Notes under the pieces: model-generated | The model's database searches: none | What the model was told of the DNA's origin: nothing | Seen by the model: the letters and a program-made list of their open reading frames with translations, nothing else | DNA from: Clostridiaceae bacterium UBA6110 | Lineage (GTDB): Bacteria; Bacillota; Clostridia; Clostridiales; Clostridiaceae | Length of the DNA stretch: 28,803 bases | Assembly (NCBI GenBank): GCA_002428415.1 | Contig: DIWI01000062.1 | Coordinates: 1-28,803, forward strand | Direction of reading: 5' to 3' | In this document: positions 23,448-28,803 of the stretch, one piece after another | Position numbering within the stretch: position 1 is the first letter of the stretch | Layout: every line of letters starts with the position of its first letter | Translations under genes and position numbers: made by a program

Positions 23448-24917
23448 TTACAATCCGTATACCTTCATTTTCTCGTAAAGGCTGGTTCTGCTTATATCAA
23501 GTTTCAGCGCAGCCCTGAGTTTGTTTCCTCGAAATTCTTCAAGGGCATCTTTTATAGCCTTCTTTTCGATTTCCTGTGTTATTTCCTTTAGCGAGCCTTC
23601 CATCCTGATCGGCACTATCCTTCCACCTGCCTGATTGTCATTCCTGGATACGCTTTGTGTAATGTATCTGGGCAGCTGTTCTATTCCAATGGCGGCCTGC
23701 TTGTCAACAAGGTTCAGGGCCCTTTCTATTAGGTTCCCCAGTTCCCTGATATTACCCGGCCAATCGTAGGCTGATAGGGCAGCCATGGCATCTTCTGAGA
23801 TATCAGTGACGTGGCGTTCCATTTCAGATGAGATTGTTCTCATGAGATGCTTCGCAAGTAAAGGTATGTCTTCCTTCCTTTCCCTTAATGATGGTATCTG
23901 TATGTTGATTACATTGAGCCTGTAATAGAGGTCTTCCCTGAAGGTCTTCTGCTTTATCATCTCTTCAAGATTCCTGTTGGTTGCTGCGATTATCCTGACA
24001 TCTACCTTCTGGCTCTTGGTTGCACCTATCCTTTCAATTTCCCTTTCCTGTATGACCCTCAAGAGCTTCACCTGCATAGGAAGGGGGAGGTCACCGATCT
24101 CATCAAGGAATATGCTGCTCTTGTCAGCAAGCTCGAATTTTCCTGGTTTTCCGCCTTTCTTGGCTCCAGTGAACGCCCCGGACTCATATCCGAAGAGCTC
24201 TGATTCCAGCAGTTCGCTTGGGATGGATCCGCAATTCACCTTGATCAGGGGATACTGGCTTCTTGGGCTTGCATTGTGTATCGCATGAGCGAAAAGTTCT
24301 TTACCAGTTCCGCTTTCTCCCAGGATCAGCACGTTGGACTTTGACGGGCTAACCTTCATGGCCAGGTCCTTGGCTCTCTTCATGAGCTGGCTTTCACCGA
24401 CTATGTTCTCGAAGGTGTAGTTTCCTCCAAGTGCTTTTCTGAGCTCCGTCTTGTAGAACTCCAGCTGCTTTTCCATGGACTGCACATGCTTGACATAAGA
24501 GTCAAGCTCTGAAAGGTCCCTGAATATTACCGATCCTACTGCGCCAACAAGCTTGTCGTTGTGGTACAGGGGGATCCTGTCCGCAACCATGAGGTTGCCT
24601 TTGATTTCCTGGATGTCACCGATTTCCTTCTGCTCGGTCTGAGCCACGATATGCATCCTGGTATTCTCGATGATCTCCGTAACATGCCTGCCGACTGCGT
24701 ACTCCTGGGTCACACCCACGAATTCACAGTAGCTTTTGGTCATCATAATTATGTAGCCTTCAGTATCGACCACAACCATCCAATTGTACAGCTTGTCGAA
24801 TATCTGCCTGTAAAGGTTGAACATGAACTTGAGCTCAGGAGTAAATTCAGCAATTTCATTGTGCTCTTCCCTGAAGAAATTCAGCTTCAGATATTCATCC
24901 TTCCTTACTATTGACAC
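23448..24917 (-). CDS. PAS-domain sigma-54-dependent transcriptional activator
   Basis: Enhancer-binding protein of 489 residues. A PAS-like sensor domain spans about 35-135 (FDKLYNWMVVVDTEGYIIMM, IPLYHNDKLVGAVGSVIFRDL) and a short coiled linker about 140-162. The AAA+ domain follows: Walker A GESGTGKE (200-207), the sigma-54 contact loop GAFTGA (247-252), Walker B SSIFLDEIGD (267-276) and YDWPGNIRELGN (384-395). A Fis-type helix-turn-helix lies at about 459-485. There is no receiver domain, so it probably senses a ligand or redox state directly. The start is GTG at 24917 behind AGGTGGG with a short spacer. Its likely targets are the two -24/-12 promoters in this window, and three TGT-N11-ACA repeats lie just past its end. 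Confidence 0.95.
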   Translation of the reverse strand: MSIVRKDEYLKLNFFREEHNEIAEFTPELKFMFNLYRQIFDKLYNWMVVVDTEGYIIMMTKSYCEFVGVTQEYAVGRHVTEIIENTRMHIVAQTEQKEIGDIQEIKGNLMVADRIPLYHNDKLVGAVGSVIFRDLSELDSYVKHVQSMEKQLEFYKTELRKALGGNYTFENIVGESQLMKRAKDLAMKVSPSKSNVLILGESGTGKELFAHAIHNASPRSQYPLIKVNCGSIPSELLESELFGYESGAFTGAKKGGKPGKFELADKSSIFLDEIGDLPLPMQVKLLRVIQEREIERIGATKSQKVDVRIIAATNRNLEEMIKQKTFREDLYYRLNVINIQIPSLRERKEDIPLLAKHLMRTISSEMERHVTDISEDAMAALSAYDWPGNIRELGNLIERALNLVDKQAAIGIEQLPRYITQSVSRNDNQAGGRIVPIRMEGSLKEITQEIEKKAIKDALEEFRGNKLRAALKLDISRTSLYEKMKVYGL

Positions 24918-24985
24918 TGTCCCACCTCAATCGTATTTTTATTGCCTTACGGCCATCCCCTTAATGATACTATCAATTTGCATAT

Positions 24986-25015
24986 ATTATACCATTTCCA
25001 AAAAAAGTTATGTAA
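24986..25015 (-). promoter_or_regulatory. Putative promoter of the sigma-54 activator gene
   Basis: On the minus strand TTACAT (25010-25015), an 18-nt spacer and an extended -10 TGGTATAAT (24986-24994). The same stretch, TGGTATAATATATGCA, also has GG-N10-GC like a weak -24/-12 element. A sigma-A reading is favoured because the -10 is perfect. Confidence 0.5.
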
Positions 25016-25050
25016 TCGATATCTGTTAGAGAGTTTCAATATCAGAGTAT

Positions 25051-25074
25051 AAAAAAAGAGGGCATAAGCCCTCC
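25051..25074 (-). terminator. Intrinsic terminator after thiolase
   Basis: On the minus strand GAGGGC and GCCCTC (25058-25063 with 25068-25073) pair around a 4-nt loop and are followed by seven T. It lies 36 nt past the thiolase stop. Confidence 0.9.
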
Positions 25075-25109
25075 AAACTATGCGGTAATATTAAATAAAT
25101 GTTAATCCA

Positions 25110-26288
25110 TTATCTTCTGACTATGACTGTTGTCCCCATTCCTCCGCCTATGCAAAGTGTCGCAAGTCCCAGGGTTACATCTCTCTTCTTCATCTCATGG
25201 AGAAGGGTGACAAGTATCCTTGCTCCTGAGGCTCCGACTGGGTGTCCGAGTGAAATCGCTCCGCCGTTGACATTTACTTTACTCTTGTCCCACTTGAGCT
25301 CTTTGCCTACTGCAAGGGACTGAGCTGCGAAGGCTTCATTCGCCTCAATGAGGTCCATGTCGTCTACAGTGAGGCCAGCCTTTTCCAGAGCCTTTCTCGA
25401 TGAAGGAACAGGTCCGATTCCCATTATGGACGGATCCACTCCTGCGCTTGCAAATGAAATTATTGTAGCCAGTGGGGTTACTCCAAGCTCTTCGGCCTTT
25501 TCCTTTGACATCAGAACAAGTGCGGCAGCTCCGTCATTGATGCCGGAGGCGTTTGCTGCAGTAACTGTTCCATCCTTCTTGAAGGCAGGTTTGAGCTTTG
25601 AAAGCCCTTCTACAGTGACACCCTTCTTAGGGAACTCGTCGGTGTCAACAACCTTGGGGTCGCCCTTTCTCTGGGGGATGAGGACAGGTACTATCTCATC
25701 CTTGAATTTGCCTTCTTCAATTGCCTTTTCAGCCTTGTTCTGGCTCCATGCTGCGAATTCATCCTGATCTTCGCGAGTGATGGAATACTTTTCCGCAAGA
25801 TTTTCAGCAGTGACACCCATATGATAGTTGTTGAAGACATCTGTCAGCGCATCCCTTATCAGGGAATCCACTGCCTTGTCGTCTCCCATCCTCATACCGA
25901 ATCTGGCTGAAGGAAGAAGGTAAGGGGACATGCTCATGTTTTCTGTTCCACCGACAACCACGATGTCGTTTTCTCCTGTCATGATGGTCTGGGCTCCTAT
26001 TGCAACAGTCTTGAGTCCTGAACCGCAGAGCATGTTGATTGTAACTGCAGGAACCTCCTGGGGAATGCCTGCCTTCATCGCTGCCTGTCTTGCGACACCC
26101 TGACCCAGGCCTGCCTGGAGAATGCAGCCAAGATAGACATCCTGCACCTGGTCAGGGGTTATCCCTGCCCTTGACACCGCTTCTTTGACTGCTGTCGCTG
26201 CCAGGTCAACCGCTGATACATCCTTGAACTGTCCGCCGAAGCTTCCGATTGCAGTCCTTACACCGCTTGCTATGACTACTTCTCTCAT
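25110..26288 (-). CDS. thlA: Acetyl-CoA C-acetyltransferase (thiolase)
   Basis: Reversibly condenses two acetyl-CoA to acetoacetyl-CoA, or cleaves 3-ketoacyl-CoA. The 392-residue length is that of clostridial ThlA and AtoB. Catalytic residues are visible: Cys88 in NMLCGSG, His349 in SLGHPVGASGAR and Cys379 in CIGGGMG. NEAFAAQSLAV and INDGAAALVLMS are further thiolase motifs. AGGAGGT lies about 5 nt before the ATG. It is transcribed on its own from a sigma-54-type promoter, diverges from hbd and ends in a strong terminator. It probably shares control with the CoA-transferase operon downstream on the same strand. Confidence 0.96.
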   Translation of the reverse strand: MREVVIASGVRTAIGSFGGQFKDVSAVDLAATAVKEAVSRAGITPDQVQDVYLGCILQAGLGQGVARQAAMKAGIPQEVPAVTINMLCGSGLKTVAIGAQTIMTGENDIVVVGGTENMSMSPYLLPSARFGMRMGDDKAVDSLIRDALTDVFNNYHMGVTAENLAEKYSITREDQDEFAAWSQNKAEKAIEEGKFKDEIVPVLIPQRKGDPKVVDTDEFPKKGVTVEGLSKLKPAFKKDGTVTAANASGINDGAAALVLMSKEKAEELGVTPLATIISFASAGVDPSIMGIGPVPSSRKALEKAGLTVDDMDLIEANEAFAAQSLAVGKELKWDKSKVNVNGGAISLGHPVGASGARILVTLLHEMKKRDVTLGLATLCIGGGMGTTVIVRR

Positions 26289-26328
26289 TTCTACCTCCTA
26301 AAACATATTTTTATTGGCAATATCTATA

Positions 26329-26346
26329 TAGCAATTCTCATGCCAA
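26329..26346 (-). promoter_or_regulatory. Sigma-54 (-24/-12) promoter of thiolase
   Basis: The minus strand reads TTGGCATGAGAATTGCT, matching YTGGCACGNNNNTTGCW with a single C-to-T change and exact GG-N10-GC spacing. The predicted start near 26319 gives a leader of about 31 nt. I found no TGT-N11-ACA repeat nearby. Confidence 0.85.
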
Positions 26347-26401
26347 CTCTGTATACGACTACATAAATATGAATGTTTTTTCATGTATTTATTTCTAAAC
26401 C

Positions 26402-26430
26402 TTTACATCTGACTTTTTTTTGAATATAGT
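26402..26430 (+). promoter_or_regulatory. Sigma-A promoter of hbd
   Basis: TTTACA (26402-26407), a 17-nt spacer and TATAGT (26425-26430), each one base from consensus. The start near 26437 precedes AAGGGG (26450-26455). No -24/-12 element is found on this strand, so hbd and its divergent neighbour appear to use different sigma factors. Confidence 0.6.
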
Positions 26431-26469
26431 CATTTTAGATACTATATCGAAAGGGGTGAAGAAAGTCAG

Positions 26470-27339
26470 GTGACGGCACAGCTGTTACCTGATGAAGGTA
26501 TGAAAGTATTCGTTGTAGGAGCAGGAACCATGGGATCCGGAATCGCCCAGGCATTTGCGCAGGGCGGCTGGGAAGTAGGTATGTATGATGTTGCTGAAGG
26601 ATTCGCCAGGAAGAGTCTTTCAGGCATGCTCGGAAGGCTTGCAAAGCAAGTTGAAAAAGGAAAGCTTTCGCAGGAAGAATGCGACAGGATCTCCGGAAAC
26701 CTTAAGGTTTATGAGGATCTGTCAGGTGCAGCAGACAGCGACCTGGTGCTTGAAGCAGTAGTTGAAAGGATGGAGGTCAAGAAAGCGCTTTTCAAGGAAC
26801 TGGATTCGATTTGTACTGATGCTGCCATTTTCGCTTCAAACACTTCATCCCTGTCAATAACTGAAATGGCTGCCGCTACAAAGAATCCGGGAAGAGTAAT
26901 CGGAATGCACTTCTTCAACCCGGCACCAGTCATGAAGCTCGTTGAGATAATAAGAGGTCAGCTTGCTGATGTGGAGACCTTCAAGCGTGCCATTGAATTT
27001 GCAAAGACAATTGGCAAAGACCCTGTAGAGGTTACAGAAGGCCCAGGCTTCGTAGTCAACAGGATACTCATCCCGATGATAAACGAGGCTATCGGAGTCC
27101 TTGCAGATGGCTTCGCCTCAGCTGAAGACATAGACAAGGCGATGAAGCTGGGAGCTAATCACCCTATGGGACCTCTGGCGCTGTCAGACCTTATCGGAAA
27201 CGACATAATACTTGCGATCATGGAAGTACTCCATAAGGAAATGGGAACGGACAAATATGCTCCGCATCCGCTTCTTAGAAAGATGGTAAGGGCAGGACTG
27301 CTCGGAAAGAAGACAGGAAGGGGATTCTACCAATATTGA
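26470..27339 (+). CDS. hbd: 3-hydroxybutyryl-CoA dehydrogenase
   Basis: Interconverts acetoacetyl-CoA and (S)-3-hydroxybutyryl-CoA with NAD(P)H in the cytoplasm. The Rossmann motif GAGTMGSGIAQAFA lies near the N-terminus, followed by SNTSSLSIT, MHFFNPAPVMKLVEIIRG with the catalytic His, and NRILIPMINEA. GANHPMGPLALSDLIGND comes near the C-terminus. From GTG 26470 the protein has 289 residues. An ATG at 26500 would give 279, close to the family's 280-282 and starting MKVFVVGAG. I keep the GTG because AAGGGG (26450-26455) suits it better than the later ATG, but the start is open. No crotonase or butyryl-CoA dehydrogenase gene is adjacent. Confidence 0.94.
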   Translation: MTAQLLPDEGMKVFVVGAGTMGSGIAQAFAQGGWEVGMYDVAEGFARKSLSGMLGRLAKQVEKGKLSQEECDRISGNLKVYEDLSGAADSDLVLEAVVERMEVKKALFKELDSICTDAAIFASNTSSLSITEMAAATKNPGRVIGMHFFNPAPVMKLVEIIRGQLADVETFKRAIEFAKTIGKDPVEVTEGPGFVVNRILIPMINEAIGVLADGFASAEDIDKAMKLGANHPMGPLALSDLIGNDIILAIMEVLHKEMGTDKYAPHPLLRKMVRAGLLGKKTGRGFYQY

Positions 27340-27346
27340 CCAGTAT

Positions 27347-27376
27347 GGGCCGCGTCATTGCGGCTCTTTTGTTTTT
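27347..27376 (+). terminator. Intrinsic terminator after hbd
   Basis: GGGCCGC and GCGGCTC (27347-27353 with 27360-27366, one G-U pair) form a hairpin with a 6-nt loop, followed by TTTTGTTTTT. Confidence 0.85.
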
Positions 27377-27410
27377 AAAAATCCGGATGGCAGTTGATCT
27401 GGCCGTATGG

Positions 27411-27424
27411 TTACAAATTTGTAA
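27411..27424. promoter_or_regulatory. Perfect 14-bp palindrome TTACAAATTTGTAA
   Basis: A fully symmetric 14-bp site in the non-coding stretch after hbd. A second perfect palindrome, GAAATATATTTC, follows at 27437-27448. The first could be an operator for a transcript starting around 27450-27470, but the regulator is unknown. Confidence 0.4.
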
Positions 27425-27454
27425 ATTAACTGTTTTGAAATATATTTCTATATA

Positions 27455-27615
27455 TTTTGTGTTACTATGTAATAGAGCGGTTGAAACTGACGGAATAGCA
27501 CTGTTCTGCGCATCTTATATGGACAGGGCTGAAAAGCGAAGATAAACCGAGAAAAACAGAGCCTGATGAAGATGAAACCAACGGCCAATATTAAAGCGGT
27601 TGGGATTACCTTAAA
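27455..27615 (+). other. Non-coding stretch with possible RNA secondary structure
   Basis: The 350 bases between hbd and the NfeD-like gene hold no convincing gene. From about 27460 the composition changes from AT-rich to a mixed, purine-rich sequence with local pairings. CTGTTC (27501-27506) pairs with GGACAG (27521-27526). CAGGGCT (27524-27530) pairs with AGCCTG (27560-27565) with a bulge. CCAAC (27578-27582) pairs with GTTGG (27599-27603). These compete in part and I match them to no known riboswitch or small RNA. Transcription upstream is suggested only by AT-rich boxes. Confidence 0.3.
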
Positions 27616-27642
27616 ATGCAGTATATAATACCATATCACGCT

Positions 27643-27670
27643 TTGAGATGCTCTCTTATGCTGATATAAT
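27643..27670 (+). promoter_or_regulatory. Putative promoter of the nfeD-like / SPFH pair
   Basis: TTGAGA (27643-27648), a 16-nt spacer and TATAAT (27665-27670). The start would be near 27677, leaving almost no leader before AAGGAGGG (27678-27685). A second pair, TTGGGA (27600-27605) with TATAAT (27624-27629), lies upstream and leaves more room. Confidence 0.5.
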
Positions 27671-27692
27671 AAGACACAAGGAGGGATGAAAC

Positions 27693-28115
27693 TTGAATTG
27701 GATTTGGTTGGTACTGATCATTGTTGTCGTAGCTTTTGACGTTGTAACCAGCAATGTGCTGCTGTCCTGGCTTATGGTGGGATTTGTCGCTGCATGGCTG
27801 GCAGGATTCTATGTAGAATTCACTTACCAGGTCCTGATAGCGGTTGTGCTTGGAATTGTTTTCCTTGGAATAGGAAACAGCATTTCGGAAAAATACATAC
27901 GCAACAGGATAAAGAACGAGCCCATACTCGTAGACAAGATAGTGGGGCAGGTCTTCACTGCTGATGACAGGATCGAAAGGACATCACAACAGAAGATCAA
28001 CGGCATTTACTGGGCTATAGTGAATGATGGAGAGACCATACTGCCAGGCGAGAGCTTCAGGGTAGTCGGTATAAAAGAGAACAAGTTAACAGTCGTGAAG
28101 GAGGAAACGAAGTAA
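27693..28115 (+). CDS. NfeD-like membrane protein
   Basis: Short NfeD-family protein of 140 residues: two or three hydrophobic segments over about 1-70, then a soluble OB-fold-like domain (VDKIVGQVFTADDRIERTSQQ, GIYWAIVNDGETILPGESFRVVGI). Such proteins are encoded with SPFH/stomatin-type partners and are thought to help organise membrane microdomains. It starts with TTG at 27693, supported by AAGGAGGG 7 nt upstream; the nearby ATG at 27686 is out of frame. It lacks the N-terminal ClpP-like protease domain of long NfeD proteins. The stop shares one base with the next gene. Confidence 0.85.
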   Translation: MNWIWLVLIIVVVAFDVVTSNVLLSWLMVGFVAAWLAGFYVEFTYQVLIAVVLGIVFLGIGNSISEKYIRNRIKNEPILVDKIVGQVFTADDRIERTSQQKINGIYWAIVNDGETILPGESFRVVGIKENKLTVVKEETK

Positions 28116-28803
28116 TGGAATACATCATCGGTTTTGCAATTCTGGCACTCATCATACTCATTGTCCTTTTGACAAGCATAAAGGTAGTAAACACAGGGTA
28201 TGTTTTCGTACTCGAAAGATTCGGACAGTTCTACAGGGTACTGCAGCCAGGCTGGCATGTCATAATCCCGTTCGCTGACTTCGTCAGAAGAAGGATATCA
28301 ATGAAGCAGCAGATACTGGACATACAGCCCCAGAATGTTATTACGAAGGATAATGTAAAGATTTCCGTCGACAACGTAATATTCTATCAGGTGCTGAATG
28401 CCAAGGACGCTGTCTACAACATTGAGAATTACGTATCAGGTATAATGTACTCGACAATCACCAACATGAGAAACATAATAGGTGACATGACTCTTGATGA
28501 AGTCCTTGTCGGAAGAGACAAGATCAACCAGAAGCTTCTGAGCATAGTTGACTCGATAACTGATGCGTATGGAATCAAGATACTCTCAGTTGAAATCAAG
28601 AACATCGTTCCTCCGGAAGAGATCCAGAACGCCATGGAAAAGCAGATGAAGGCTGAAAGAGAAAAGAGAGCAGCCATCCTCATAGCTGAAGGTGACAGGA
28701 ACTCAAGCATAGCCAGAGCAGAAGGAGAGAAGCAGAGCAACATCCTCCGTGCAGAGGCGGAGAAGGAGTCAAACATCAGAAGGGCAGAAGGACTCAGGGA
28801 ATC
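28115..28803 (+). CDS. SPFH/band-7 (stomatin-like) protein, 3' end outside the window
   Basis: The first 229 residues of a stomatin/QmcA-like protein are present; the frame is open to the window end. An N-terminal membrane helix (about 4-24) leads into the SPFH domain: VNTGYVFVLERFGQFYRVLQPGWHVIIPF in several pieces from about residue 25, then NVITKDNVKISVDNVIFYQV and IGDMTLDEVL. A charged coiled-coil follows with repeated AEG/AEAEK units (AEGDRNS, AEGEKQS, AEAEKES, AEGLRE). AAGGAGG (28098-28104) precedes the ATG by 10 nt. The one-base overlap with the NfeD-like gene matches the common NfeD-SPFH pairing. Confidence 0.93.
   Translation, partial: MEYIIGFAILALIILIVLLTSIKVVNTGYVFVLERFGQFYRVLQPGWHVIIPFADFVRRRISMKQQILDIQPQNVITKDNVKISVDNVIFYQVLNAKDAVYNIENYVSGIMYSTITNMRNIIGDMTLDEVLVGRDKINQKLLSIVDSITDAYGIKILSVEIKNIVPPEEIQNAMEKQMKAEREKRAAILIAEGDRNSSIARAEGEKQSNILRAEAEKESNIRRAEGLRE

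Noticed and set aside
27336..27545. Small plus-strand frame of 69 codons after hbd
   Set aside because: It overlaps the hbd stop and runs through the hbd terminator, has no ribosome site and no recognisable features.
27563..27603. Hammerhead-like CTGATGA ... GAAAC core
   Set aside because: Stem II would be only AGAT, the base after stem III is G where the cleavage site needs U, and no stem I partner follows.
1..28803. tRNA, rRNA, CRISPR, insertion sequences, prophage or defence genes
   Set aside because: No cloverleaf-like segments, regularly spaced repeats, transposase or integrase motifs were seen; the region reads as conserved core metabolism.

Overview
The window looks like chromosomal DNA of a strictly anaerobic Firmicute of the class Clostridia. 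The evidence is a single-chain clostridial-type PurL heading a purine operon, a complete rnfCDGEAB operon, a SAM-I (S-box) riboswitch, and a thiolase / 3-hydroxybutyryl-CoA dehydrogenase / CoA-transferase cluster with sigma-54 control. I cannot name the species. I saw no tRNA, rRNA, CRISPR array or insertion sequence. The gene content is that of a compact core genome with strong Shine-Dalgarno sequences and many 1-13 bp gene overlaps.

Layout. (1) 1-10770, plus strand: purL-purE-purC-purF-purM-purN-purH-purD, a de novo IMP operon with translationally coupled genes behind one promoter and a PurBox-like inverted repeat. It covers the path from phosphoribosylamine to IMP apart from purB and any purK, which are not here. 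(2) 10840-13670, plus strand: a SAM-I riboswitch with visible terminator and antiterminator, then metN-metI-metQ, a methionine ABC importer. (3) 13670-19080, plus strand: rnfC-rnfD-rnfG-rnfE-rnfA-rnfB, a ferredoxin-linked ion-translocating oxidoreductase, behind a good sigma-A promoter and a Rex-like operator. A small three-helix membrane protein follows. (4) 19388-24920, minus strand: a PAS / sigma-54 activator, then a Pct-type CoA-transferase, a GntP-family permease and an SDR dehydrogenase. A perfect -24/-12 promoter and three TGT-N11-ACA repeats precede the CoA-transferase. (5) 25050-27380: divergent thiolase (minus, second -24/-12 promoter) and hbd (plus, sigma-A-type promoter). (6) 27380-28803: a non-coding region with possible RNA structure, then an NfeD-like protein and a 3'-truncated SPFH/band-7 protein.

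How the genes may work together. Regions 4 and 5 read as a module for uptake and CoA-activation of a short-chain (3-hydroxy)acid, its oxidation to a 3-ketoacyl-CoA and thiolysis, run forward or in reverse. The reduced cofactors would feed ferredoxin/NAD balance through Rnf. The most unusual observation is in the Rnf operon. RnfA, RnfB and RnfE keep their iron-sulfur ligands. RnfC has lost the glycine-rich FMN/NADH motif (GLGGAGFPT type) and the NGAECEPY-type segment. RnfG carries two FMN-binding domains instead of one, the second ending in SGAS rather than SGAT. RnfD has a non-standard flavinylation site. Together these suggest an Rnf variant with an altered electron exit. That is inference from sequence, not a demonstrated function.
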